Positions 8,074 to 17,107 of a DNA stretch of 64,000 nt are shown in pieces. The translations under genes were made by a program, and so were the position numbers. Source of the stretch: Planktothrix rubescens CCAP 1459/22 (GTDB taxonomy: Bacteria; Cyanobacteriota; Cyanobacteriia; Cyanobacteriales; Microcoleaceae). Below the pieces are notes generated by a model. It saw only the letters and a program-made list of their open reading frames with translations, was not told where the DNA came from and did not search any database. The stretch lies in assembly GCA_904830895.1 (NCBI GenBank), contig LR882960.1:1-64000 (forward strand), given 5' to 3'. How positions within the stretch are numbered: position 1 is the first letter of the stretch; each line of letters starts with the position of its first letter.

Positions 8074-8732
8074 CGTTCCAGCGTGGGGGTGTGAACATAT
8101 ACAGGTATATTCACAGGGGTATCGTCAATAGGGGAAAGCATAGAGAGGATACTCACAGCCCCTCTAACCTGTTCGGGTTGAACCTCTAAATATTGCTGTA
8201 GTTGCTCAAGGTTGCGATGCCCTGAGACTTCCTGAATGGTTCGGAGTGGGATACCAGCATTACTCATCAAGGTTAAAGCGGTGCGACGCATTGAATGGGT
8301 ACTAGCCCCATCAATCTCAACCCGGTCAAAAGCTTTTTTAAGAACCCGACTGGCAGAACGAGGGTTCAAATGAGTGGCTGGGTTGTCTCGGAACACACCA
8401 CCGGGAAACAACCATTTTCTACCCGCTTCTGGTCTGTACTTTTCTAAATACCCCCTCAACTCATCAATCACTGGGATGGTTCGGGTCGCTAGTTTTCCCT
8501 TGGTGTTGGACTTCCGAAAGGTTAACTCAACTCTAACGTTGCCTCTCCTGTCGTAAACATCCAAGGTGTGAAGGGTGCAAGCTTCATTAATCCTTGCCGC
8601 CGTAAACAAACAGACAGCAAAAATTACCCGATCTCTGAGGTTGTGCAAACCTTCATTAAATAGGATCTGGATTTCATCATGGCTGAGTATTTTGGCTTTC
8701 CCGTGTCTGTTTACTTTCATATAAGCACCCAT
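8046..8732 (-). CDS. Tyrosine recombinase/integrase, catalytic domain only
   Basis: A 228-residue site-specific recombinase of the XerC/D-phage integrase family. All catalytic residues are visible: Arg47 (TAARINEA), Lys near 78, His146 and Arg149 (HSMRR), His172 (SGHRN) and the nucleophile Tyr181 (QQYLEV). It lacks the usual N-terminal core-binding domain, so it is shorter than typical 300-residue integrases, as are several plasmid resolvases of this class. A second ATG lies four codons in. It probably resolves plasmid multimers or moves the neighbouring segment. The gene is followed 49 bp upstream by the second replication gene on the same strand, and its 3' end is duplicated at 1036-1082. 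Confidence 0.9.
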   Translation of the reverse strand: MGAYMKVNRHGKAKILSHDEIQILFNEGLHNLRDRVIFAVCLFTAARINEACTLHTLDVYDRRGNVRVELTFRKSNTKGKLATRTIPVIDELRGYLEKYRPEAGRKWLFPGGVFRDNPATHLNPRSASRVLKKAFDRVEIDGASTHSMRRTALTLMSNAGIPLRTIQEVSGHRNLEQLQQYLEVQPEQVRGAVSILSMLSPIDDTPVNIPVYVHTPTLERLPSDNSSL

Positions 8733-8781
8733 ACCCGTTAAGAGGATTGTTAGGGCGTGGGTAGTGCCTTTGCAAGTGGGA

Positions 8782-11700
8782 TTAAAAAATCAACTTATCG
8801 GGTAAACCAATCAACTCCTGTCTGATCTTCAATGGTAAGAAAGTTAGAACAGCGCCCCATAACTTACAAAGTATTGGGATAGGCGTTACGGCTAAAATAT
8901 GCCTGAATTGCCGATGTCCGTAGGCTTTAGCGGTATTTACAACCTCAACCACTACATCGGCAGGCGTGATTTGACCATTTTCAAAGTCTCGGACGACATT
9001 AGGTAGGTATTCCAACGCGATGTAGAGCGCATCAGAATCGAGTTCAGAAAGTTTACTTTTGTTATTAATAGCCCTATATAACAAAAGTAAACTTTTTTTT
9101 ACCTCCCTGAAACCTATTCCTAATCGGTCTTTGAGGTTTTTACTTACCCCCCCCTTAGTGATTCCTAATTGTTCAGCGATATCGTCAATGGTTGCGACTA
9201 CACCGGACTTAACCGATGACCATAAAGCCTCAATAATCCCCCGCTCTGTTTGGACACCTTTTGAAGCCGCGCCGGGTGCAATATCGTAAATATCCTCGAT
9301 GATGATGGTGGCAGTAGGGTAGGCGAGTCTAGTGGCGCTTATGGTGTCATCATCCAGATCAGCGACTAAATAGCTGTGCAACTGTTCATCGGGTCGTAGA
9401 TGTGCTCGGAGCCGTCCCACATCTTGAATTAATTCGGCTTTGATTTTCCGATTGACCCATCCCCCGTAACGTCCCGTGCGTTGATCCGGCGTAGGAAAAT
9501 AACCCGTTAAAGTTTGGTATTCGGCGGCGACTTGTCCTAAGTTTGGGCACGGGTGCCCGACACTAACCATGACTTGAGTATTTAGGAATTGATTAGAGCC
9601 GCGAGTGTCCTTATGCCAATAACCCAGTTTGTGTCCCAAATCCTGGTAATTAGCTACCGCGCTCTTATGATCAATCAGTCCGATGTTTTGCCCTTGGTGT
9701 CGTTTGGCGATCGCATTAATAGCAACATTAATCCGTTCCTGCATCGTGTCGCGCCGTTGTTTACCCCCCCGACCCATTCCTTTAATAATGTGAATATGTA
9801 GGTTAGGAGTCGATTGTTTAACCTCTGATACCTCTAGGATTTCATTAAGACTAATCCCTAAAGATAAAGCATAATCTCGTTTATTTTGAGTGGCATCTAA
9901 AGCGATTGAGAGCCCCGCACTTTTGATAATATTCCGGTGACGTTTTGATAATTTAGTGATGATTAATTTACCGTTATCAATTCTTAAATTAATCCGTTTA
10001 TTCCCGATTAAACAATCAATTAAAGCAGGTAGCCAAGGCGGAATTACATTGTCTTTAATTGCTTGCTGTTTTTCTTCAGGGGTCTGCAATCCGTTGATAA
10101 ATTTAGCGTAATTTTCTAAAAGTTTGTAGCACTCATTCCTTAAATCAATTAATGATGGTGCTATAAAATTTTCCCCTATAACCTTGGTGGCTTCTGGGAT
10201 TCCGTTAATCATTTCATAATGATAGATTGGAGTCCCCCAAACATTATCACAAGCTAACCAATCATCAGAATATAAATCAAAAATTAATTGATTTAATTCG
10301 TCAATAGTTGGCATTAATTCCACTACTTCCCGATGGCTGATTCCGTATCTATGTTTTTCTGTTGTCACTGCCAATAATCCTTTGTAAATCTCAACTAGGA
10401 TAGGTCTTAATATCTTGAAAAGACGATGATCAGCCCTTAACTGAAGTTTACCAACCATCATCAAGACATCATTAATCTCAACAGTTATTTGATGAGTGTT
10501 TTCGATAGATAGGTCATCAAGAATTAAAATGTCATCTGAGGATGGGTGTATCGAGTTGATGTCGGCACGAATCAACCTTTCATTCGTCAAGGTGTAGCGT
10601 CTGTTTTCCAAAAATAAACAACCTTGATTAAGTAATGGACACGATTGACAGATAGGAGAATCTTTACCACCAAAAGCAGATAATCCCATTTCTGCAACTG
10701 TTAAGAAGGTTTGGTTCTCAGGACAATTGCTAGGAATATCAGGGGATTGATTATTCTTAACCCTGACAACGTGAGATTTTCCTAAAGCAGTTTTGCGGTC
10801 AGTGTCATAATTTAACCCATTATGTCGGGCTTCTAAATCAACATAATTGGCTTCTACAGTTGCGTTAGTTGGGTTCCGATGATCAGGGGATAGATAGAAT
10901 ATTCTGGCTTTATTCTCCTTATCATCGGGGTCAATTCCAAAGGTTTGAAGTGTAGCCAAACCAGAATCAAACGATTTTCCGTGACCCGTTGCAGTTGTGT
11001 CTAAAGTAAATTTAAAACCCTTCTCGCACGCTTCACCATAGCAAGCCAACCTTTCCCCATTATTAAAAATGATTTTAGGGCATCCCATCTGTTGCCATTC
11101 GTCAACTGTTGGCAATTGTCCAGGGGTGTAAGGTAGTGAGATTAATTTCTGAGGTTTCCATAGTACAATCGCGCTACATTCTGTTTTTTCTTCTGGGATT
11201 GTAACGGGTTTGGCTTCGGGGTTTTGTTCGGGAGTAACGGGTTTATTTTTCTGGTTTACCCGACTGTAAAAACGTTTAACAATCCGTGCTAAATCGTTTT
11301 GTAATTCAGGTAATTTAAAGCGATTAAACCATTGTTCCTCACTCAATTCTCCCTGATCAATAACCTGATTATCCCATTCTATATAAGAGATAATCCGAGC
11401 ATTATTAAACGTTTCTGTGTCGATTTCGTCAATATCAACTTTATCTGATTTTGGTCTATCACCTTGTCCCCAATCTCTTATATAAAGGGTAACTCCGAGC
11501 TTTTTAAGGAATAGATATAAAGCTCGATATCCCCCCATCACATGATGATTAGCTTTGCATCCAGTGTCAGGGTTTAAGATGTATAAATCAAAGTTTTTGG
11601 AATCAACAATAGCTTTAAATTCCTTCTTAGAGCCATGCCAATTCACACCGCCAGCACCCAACACATTAATATTGTGTAAATGCGCTGCAACGGGCGGTTT

Positions 11701-12405
11701 TAATGTTCCCTCTATAATGTTTAAATCAGGGGAACTATTTAATTTTAAAAACTGTAATGGTAGTTCACCGGACACGCGGCGATCGCTACTTCCCCAAAGC
11801 CATTGATATTTTGGCTCCCGATCATCCCTAGCAAGCTGAAAGCCAATGATTAATCCTTTGATATTCCGAATAGGAATCAGAATTCCTGATCCGCTATTGG
11901 CTAGAGTTCCCTTGTCTCCCATCCCAGGGAAGTTAGGACTAATCGAGATCAGATTAAATTCTTGATAGCGGTCAACCGACTTAAACCCACGCTGATCAAT
12001 TTGTTCATCAGTTAAGCCGCGACCGTGCAACTGTTCCCGATGTTTGGCACTCAATCCCAACTGTTTCAGGATTTTTCTGGCTTCTCTGTCTAATTGCTCA
12101 TCTGTCAACGGGGTAATGTTTGAAGGTTTGGCGGCTTTGGGTTGCTGTTCCGGTCTGTATTCTTGACGCTCCCCCGAATAATCCCCGAATAATCCCCCCA
12201 TACCTCCCCTGAGAGGTTTGAGATATTTCCATCCGGGTATGCTCCAATTGCTATCACCCCGTAGGCACATTATTAAATTATCTGAAATCTTGCAACCGTG
12301 CGTTTTTTCACAGATTGGGCATGGGTTACGCTTGCTTGAGGCGATGGCGTAGCCGCCGCCTTGCGGCATCGCCTTTCCTTTTAATGTGGTGTCGGTGGTA
12401 ATCAT
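8782..12405 (-). CDS. Second plasmid replication protein (primase/helicase)
   Basis: A 1207-residue protein with an N-terminal primase-type zinc finger (Cys29, Cys32, Cys38, Cys47). A TOPRIM-like region follows, with LNIIEGTLKP and FDLYILNPD. A P-loop TATGHGKS lies near residues 470-478 and an ILILDDLS acidic motif near 625. A helix-turn-helix-like segment (IDDIAEQLGITKGGVSK) lies near the C terminus. This resembles cyanobacterial plasmid initiators in layout but is clearly distinct from the 1169-4534 protein. The start region (AAGGGGGTGCG, ATGATTACC) is nearly identical to that of the other replication gene, suggesting shared ancestry of the translation start. It likely drives replication from the repeat-bearing region above 12406. 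Confidence 0.75.
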   Translation of the reverse strand: MITTDTTLKGKAMPQGGGYAIASSKRNPCPICEKTHGCKISDNLIMCLRGDSNWSIPGWKYLKPLRGGMGGLFGDYSGERQEYRPEQQPKAAKPSNITPLTDEQLDREARKILKQLGLSAKHREQLHGRGLTDEQIDQRGFKSVDRYQEFNLISISPNFPGMGDKGTLANSGSGILIPIRNIKGLIIGFQLARDDREPKYQWLWGSSDRRVSGELPLQFLKLNSSPDLNIIEGTLKPPVAAHLHNINVLGAGGVNWHGSKKEFKAIVDSKNFDLYILNPDTGCKANHHVMGGYRALYLFLKKLGVTLYIRDWGQGDRPKSDKVDIDEIDTETFNNARIISYIEWDNQVIDQGELSEEQWFNRFKLPELQNDLARIVKRFYSRVNQKNKPVTPEQNPEAKPVTIPEEKTECSAIVLWKPQKLISLPYTPGQLPTVDEWQQMGCPKIIFNNGERLACYGEACEKGFKFTLDTTATGHGKSFDSGLATLQTFGIDPDDKENKARIFYLSPDHRNPTNATVEANYVDLEARHNGLNYDTDRKTALGKSHVVRVKNNQSPDIPSNCPENQTFLTVAEMGLSAFGGKDSPICQSCPLLNQGCLFLENRRYTLTNERLIRADINSIHPSSDDILILDDLSIENTHQITVEINDVLMMVGKLQLRADHRLFKILRPILVEIYKGLLAVTTEKHRYGISHREVVELMPTIDELNQLIFDLYSDDWLACDNVWGTPIYHYEMINGIPEATKVIGENFIAPSLIDLRNECYKLLENYAKFINGLQTPEEKQQAIKDNVIPPWLPALIDCLIGNKRINLRIDNGKLIITKLSKRHRNIIKSAGLSIALDATQNKRDYALSLGISLNEILEVSEVKQSTPNLHIHIIKGMGRGGKQRRDTMQERINVAINAIAKRHQGQNIGLIDHKSAVANYQDLGHKLGYWHKDTRGSNQFLNTQVMVSVGHPCPNLGQVAAEYQTLTGYFPTPDQRTGRYGGWVNRKIKAELIQDVGRLRAHLRPDEQLHSYLVADLDDDTISATRLAYPTATIIIEDIYDIAPGAASKGVQTERGIIEALWSSVKSGVVATIDDIAEQLGITKGGVSKNLKDRLGIGFREVKKSLLLLYRAINNKSKLSELDSDALYIALEYLPNVVRDFENGQITPADVVVEVVNTAKAYGHRQFRHILAVTPIPILCKLWGAVLTFLPLKIRQELIGLPDKLIF

Positions 12406-12811
12406 GCCGCACCCCCTTGAATCGTTGAGAGGTGCTGATTATTGCAATCTATATAAATCCGTGTAACAGTTCTGATGAATATGTGACAGTTCTTAGGATT
12501 CCCCCCATTAACAGCCTCAATCATGTATTTAGTCCTCCGATGCCGACCTAACCCATTTCAAATCAGATTCCAGTACCCGTGATTCAGGGTATGGCTATCT
12601 ATCAGTACCTCAACAATTTGGACGGCCGTTGAGATAGCCCAATTCCCTAATTCCATATTGAAGTGAATAATCTGGATAGTTTTTTTCAGGAATTTCTTGA
12701 GGTGTTTCTTGAGGTTTCGGTGTGCAATTCAGATAATTAGCTAAGAATCCTCAGTAATGGGATTGCAAATTGAAGCAACAAACAAAACTGATTTAGCGAT
12801 CCGCCAGAAAT

Positions 12812-12840
12812 CCCCTAGCCCAAAAGTTAGGGGGTTTTTA
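12812..12840 (+). terminator. Hairpin with T run
   Basis: CCCCTA pairs with TAGGGG across a ten-base loop, followed by a five-T run. No gene is visible just upstream on the plus strand. The sequence resembles the terminator at 6239-6277. Confidence 0.5.
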
Positions 12841-12893
12841 TGAATGTTTCCCTTTAACAATTAGTCCAGATATATTGATTCATTTGCTATTCC

Positions 12894-12980
12894 TGTTATC
12901 CGTTATGTTATCTGTTATGTTATCCGTTATTTGTTATGTTATTTGTTATGTTATCCGTTATGTTATCCGTTATGTTATTC
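12894..12980. repeat. Iteron-like tandem 12-mers
   Basis: Six full copies of a 12-mer of form TGTTATNNGTTA are packed head to tail: 12894-12905, 12906-12917, 12918-12929, 12937-12948, 12949-12960 and 12961-12972. A 7-base partial unit lies between copies 3 and 4, and a truncated copy follows. They lie about 490 bp upstream of the second replication gene in a 780-bp gene-free region (12406-13191), which is where initiator-binding iterons would be expected. Slippage-derived low-complexity sequence is the alternative. Confidence 0.55.
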
Positions 12981-13191
12981 ATTACCTCAACGGGTCAATA
13001 AAAAACTAGACTGTAAGAAGTGCTTGAGGGGGAACATCAATAAATATCAAAGCCTTAATAAAAATTAATAAATCTGTCCATGAGTTTAAATCGTTATTAT
13101 CAGTTTATCCAGATTAATTTTTAAAAGTTACCTATTTTTATACTATGATTTAGCAACGCTAGATTATCTAACGTTGCTGATTTAGCTGAAT

Positions 13192-13434
13192 TTATTCTTC
13201 GCAATTAGTAAATCTTAGAGTATCCCCCCAATTACCTATCTCCCAAGTGCCATTATAACCCTCTTCACCATAACCCTTAAAGCCTTTATCTGTCTTGGAA
13301 GCCATGCCAGAAGTTTGATTGGGGTCATCGGCTGTACCGCTAATCTCTATTACACGAATATCAAACTGAGTAATCGAACCATATTGGTTTATTTGGTCTT
13401 GCATCTGATTTATGTCATTTTCAGCACTGTCCAT
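13192..13434 (-). CDS. Small hypothetical protein
   Basis: An 80-residue acidic protein with a C-terminal half rich in Gly, Trp and Asp (FKGYGEEGYNGTWEIGNWGD). It has one cysteine near the end and no signal peptide. It could be a small secreted-toxin or peptide-like product, but I do not recognise it. It overlaps by 25 bases the following open frame on the same strand, which is less convincing. Confidence 0.4.
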   Translation of the reverse strand: MDSAENDINQMQDQINQYGSITQFDIRVIEISGTADDPNQTSGMASKTDKGFKGYGEEGYNGTWEIGNWGDTLRFTNCEE

Positions 13435-13652
13435 AATAAATTATTCCTAATCTGGGTGAACCATATATAGCATATCAGAAAATTTAGTGGCTTTGTGTAG
13501 TAGTTGCCACCTGGCTTACCATCGTAGAAGTCGTGGAAATATCTCACCTGGGCAGTTATTCCTTGATTTAAAACTACCCTAGAATACGGAAAAACCACCC
13601 CTGATGAGGCAGTTCCAAGAATAAGGATTGTAACAGTGACTGAACTCAACAA
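13410..13652 (-). CDS. Possible small exported protein
   Basis: An 80-residue open frame starting MLSSVTVTILILGTASSGVV, which looks like an export signal or membrane segment. It is followed by a tyrosine-rich stretch (RYFHDFYDGKPGGNYYTK) and a second hydrophobic stretch. The C-terminal 25 bases overlap the next gene. There is no clear ribosome site. It may be a real small membrane protein, or its 3' part may be chance. Confidence 0.25.
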   Translation of the reverse strand: MLSSVTVTILILGTASSGVVFPYSRVVLNQGITAQVRYFHDFYDGKPGGNYYTKPLNFLICYIWFTQIRNNLLWTVLKMT

Positions 13653-13931
13653 CGGAGGTGATGTTAGTCACAGGGAATTTTTGAATGATCTATTGGTAAA
13701 GGGGAGTTGACTGCAAAAATTAAGGCAGTTTTTAATTAAAACCTAGCTGTAATTACCAGAACAAGAGAAACCTCAACTATATTTCCGGCTCCGAGTCAAA
13801 GAGATCGGGTTGCCGATTCTGTTGTTCCAGATCGCAAATGGATTAATTAATCTACTCCTTAACGTAATAACTCCAAAGGATCTATAGTAGATTTAAGGGC
13901 TTTCTTTTCGCTCCTAATTTTCCTACCGTTT
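13653..13931. other. Gene-free stretch before the DISARM island
   Basis: About 280 bases without a convincing gene. It should hold the promoter of the DISARM operon, but I see no close match to a consensus promoter. A weak TATAGT box lies near 13884. Confidence 0.3.
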
Positions 13932-16900
13932 ATGGCAACCCCAACCCCGATTCCAGACCCAGGGCAACTTGTAGAGGTGCGAGGAAGACGATTTTCAGTT
14001 ATTGATGTCGGCTCTTCTTCCCTCCCTCAAAACCCCTTAACCCAAAGTTTTACCTCCTCTAAACACCATTTAGTTACCCTCACTTCAGTCGAAGATGATG
14101 GTTTAGGAGAGGAATTGCAAGTCATTTGGGAACTCGAACCTGGGGCTTGTATTTATGAATCTCAAGAACTGCCCTATCCCGATGGGTTTGATGCGCCAGA
14201 ACGATTAGATGCCTTTCTCGATGCTGTGCGTTGGGGAGCTTCCTCTAGTGCTGATGTCCGTTCTGTACAATCTCCCTTTCGTAGTGGCGTCGATATTGAA
14301 GATTACCAACTTGACCCCGTTGTGAGAGCGATTCAAATGCCCAGGGTCAATCTTTTAGTCGCCGATGATGTGGGGTTAGGAAAAACCATAGAAGCGGGAT
14401 TAGTCGCCCAAGAATTAATTTTACGCCAACGAGTCCAACGCATTTTAATCATTTGCCCATCTTCTCTGCAAATCCAATGGCAAGAACAAATGCGGGATAA
14501 ATTCGGTTTAGAGTTTCGGATTGTCAATCGAGACTTAATGCGAGACTTAAGAAGAAATCGGGGACTGCACGTTAATCCTTGGACACATTTTCCTCGGTTA
14601 ATTTCATCAATTGATTTTCTCAAACGAGATCGACCCTTACGCTTATTTCGAGAAGCTCTACCCAGTGAAGGGGAATCAATTTATCCCCGTCGTTTTGATT
14701 TATTAATTGTCGATGAAGCTCATAATATTGCACCATCAGGCGGGGGAAATTATGCCATTGATTCTCAACGCACCGCAGCAATTCGTTTAATTGAACCCCA
14801 TTTTGAACATAAACTTTTTCTAACCGCCACGCCCCATAACGGTTATCCTGAAAGTTTTACCGCTTTATTAGAATTATTAGATTCTCAACGATTTGCCAGG
14901 GGTGTTGCACCAGACCAGAATCAATTACAAGTCGTTATGGTGCGACGGTTAAAATCAGAAATTACCGATTGGGATGGCACACCCCGCTTCCCGGAACGAC
15001 AATTAGAAGCCATTTCCGTTAACTATAGCGACGCTGAACGCGAAGCGAATCGCTTGTTAACTCAATATACTCAATTACGACGAAAAAATCCCCAGAATCA
15101 AGTCGAATTAACAGCTACAGAATTTGTTTTAAAACTATTGAAAAAACGCCTATTTTCTTCGCCAATGGCATTTTTAACAACGTTAGAAAAACATGATCAA
15201 ACTCTACAAAAAGCTAAACCTCGCACCTCTCGTACTGTCTCCAAACCGACACCTGGAATTTTACGCCGTCAGTTAGATCTGATTGATGAAGAATTTGGGG
15301 ATGATGATTTGTATGAAACCACAACAGAGGATGCGATCGCTACTTCTTCTTCCTTATTTCGAGAACTAACCTCTGAAGAAAGAACAATCCTCAATCGCTT
15401 AAAACAATGGGCAGAAGCCGCTTCTCCGGTTCCTGATTCTAAAGCCAAAGAACTCCTGAATTGGATTCAAACCTATATTAAACCCAATAATCAATGGTCT
15501 ACGGAACGGGTAATTATTTTCACCGAATATCGCACCACCCAAAAATGGTTATATGAACTTTTAGCCACCCAAGGACTCGCGGAAAATGACCGTTTAATGA
15601 CCCTCTATGGAGGAATGAAAGCGGAAGACCGAGAACGAATTAAAGCCGCCTTCCAAGCCAGTCCAGAACTGTCTAATGTCCGCATTCTCCTGGCTACCGA
15701 TGCCGCTTCCGAAGGCTTAGATTTACAAAATCATTGTTCTCGTTTAATTCATTATGAAATTCCTTGGAACCCGAACCGCATGGAACAACGAAACGGCCGT
15801 ATTGACCGTCATGGACAAAAAGCCCAACAAGTGATTATTTATCATTTTGTCGGCAAAAGTTATTCTCAACAATCAACTGTTGGGTTATCCCCTGGAGAAT
15901 TAGAAGGGGATTTAGAATTTTTAATGCGGGCGGCTTTAAAAGTAAATAACATCCGTGAAGATTTAGGAAAAGTGGGGCTAGTAATTGCTATCCAAGTCGA
16001 AGAAGCGATGTTAGGAAAACGCCAAACCCTGGACACCACGAAAGCCGAAAAAGAAAGTGAACCTGTGCGACGGTTATTGAAATTTGAACGGAAAATCCGC
16101 GAACAAATTCAGAAATTAAAAGAACAATTAGATGAAACCCGCACTAGCTTAAGATTAGACCCCACTAATATTGAATCTGTGGTTAAAGTTGGTTTAGAAT
16201 TAGCCGGACAGCCCCCGTTAATCCCTTATAAAGACTATCCTTCAGCTTTTATTCTTCCCCCCTTAAAAGGCAGTTGGGCAGGGTGCAGTCAGGGGTTAGC
16301 CCATCCCCACACCGGAGAAATTCGCCCCATTGTTTTTGACCCTGATTTAACGAGAGGACGGGACGATTTGGTTTTAATTCATTTGAACCATCGCTTAGTT
16401 CAGATGTGTTTACGCTTACTTCGAGCGGAGGTTTGGTCACGGGAAGGAAATAAAAATTTACATCGGGTGACGATTAAAGTTGTTCCAAATTCAATCTTAG
16501 AATATCCGGCTGTTGTAGCTTACGGGCGATTAGTCATTTTAGGGAGTGACCAACATCGGTTACATGAAGAATTAATCACCGCCGGGGGAACCTTAGAACA
16601 AGGAAAATTTAACCCTTTAAAGGTGATGAAATTGGAAAACGTGATTCAATCTGCAATTCCTAATTTGGTTTCGGACGAAATGAAAGAACGGTTGGTTAAG
16701 GCGTGGAATCAATATACTCATCCCTTAATGAAACAATTAGAAAAACGAATGGGCGACCGCAGAACTTCCTTAGAAAAAAGCTTGCAAGACCGATGTGACA
16801 AAGAAGTAGGGGATATCAAGGCAATTTTAACTGAATTGCAACGGAGTATTGAACAAGAATTAAATGAACCGGATTTTGTTCAGTTAGAGTTATTTACTTC

Positions 16901-17072
16901 AATAGAAAAGGATCAGTTGGAACGCAATCGCAATAGTTTAAAATTAAGATTAGAACAAATTCCCAAAGAAATTGAACGAGAAACCACAGCGATTTATTCT
17001 CGATTTTCTAATCCAAAGGCTCGATTATTCCCCATTGCGATTACTTATTTTATTCCCCAAAAACTCAGTTAA
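13932..17072 (+). CDS. drmD: DISARM SNF2-family helicase DrmD
   Basis: A 1046-residue SNF2-type ATPase, the first gene of class 1 DISARM, an anti-phage system combining restriction-like methylation and helicase functions. Visible motifs are Walker A DDVGLGKT (145-152), DEAH at 261-264, motif III LTATPHNG, and in the second lobe ATDAASEGLDLQ and RNGRIDRHGQK. A charged coiled-coil-like region (about residues 690-750 and 950-1020) follows. The next gene starts 35 bp downstream, and five more genes follow on the same strand. Identification rests on the helicase type plus the full ordered neighbourhood. It appears intact. Confidence 0.9.
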   Translation: MATPTPIPDPGQLVEVRGRRFSVIDVGSSSLPQNPLTQSFTSSKHHLVTLTSVEDDGLGEELQVIWELEPGACIYESQELPYPDGFDAPERLDAFLDAVRWGASSSADVRSVQSPFRSGVDIEDYQLDPVVRAIQMPRVNLLVADDVGLGKTIEAGLVAQELILRQRVQRILIICPSSLQIQWQEQMRDKFGLEFRIVNRDLMRDLRRNRGLHVNPWTHFPRLISSIDFLKRDRPLRLFREALPSEGESIYPRRFDLLIVDEAHNIAPSGGGNYAIDSQRTAAIRLIEPHFEHKLFLTATPHNGYPESFTALLELLDSQRFARGVAPDQNQLQVVMVRRLKSEITDWDGTPRFPERQLEAISVNYSDAEREANRLLTQYTQLRRKNPQNQVELTATEFVLKLLKKRLFSSPMAFLTTLEKHDQTLQKAKPRTSRTVSKPTPGILRRQLDLIDEEFGDDDLYETTTEDAIATSSSLFRELTSEERTILNRLKQWAEAASPVPDSKAKELLNWIQTYIKPNNQWSTERVIIFTEYRTTQKWLYELLATQGLAENDRLMTLYGGMKAEDRERIKAAFQASPELSNVRILLATDAASEGLDLQNHCSRLIHYEIPWNPNRMEQRNGRIDRHGQKAQQVIIYHFVGKSYSQQSTVGLSPGELEGDLEFLMRAALKVNNIREDLGKVGLVIAIQVEEAMLGKRQTLDTTKAEKESEPVRRLLKFERKIREQIQKLKEQLDETRTSLRLDPTNIESVVKVGLELAGQPPLIPYKDYPSAFILPPLKGSWAGCSQGLAHPHTGEIRPIVFDPDLTRGRDDLVLIHLNHRLVQMCLRLLRAEVWSREGNKNLHRVTIKVVPNSILEYPAVVAYGRLVILGSDQHRLHEELITAGGTLEQGKFNPLKVMKLENVIQSAIPNLVSDEMKERLVKAWNQYTHPLMKQLEKRMGDRRTSLEKSLQDRCDKEVGDIKAILTELQRSIEQELNEPDFVQLELFTSIEKDQLERNRNSLKLRLEQIPKEIERETTAIYSRFSNPKARLFPIAITYFIPQKLS

Positions 17073-17107
17073 AAGTCTAAATTGTCAATCCTCAAATTTT
17101 AATTTAT

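Noticed and set aside
7882-8094. Plus-strand frame of 70 codons
   Set aside because: Covers the 57-bp and 47-bp repeats and is antisense to the recombinase 3' end.
12894-12980. Tandem GTTAT units as a CRISPR array
   Set aside because: There are no spacers; the units are contiguous 12-mers.
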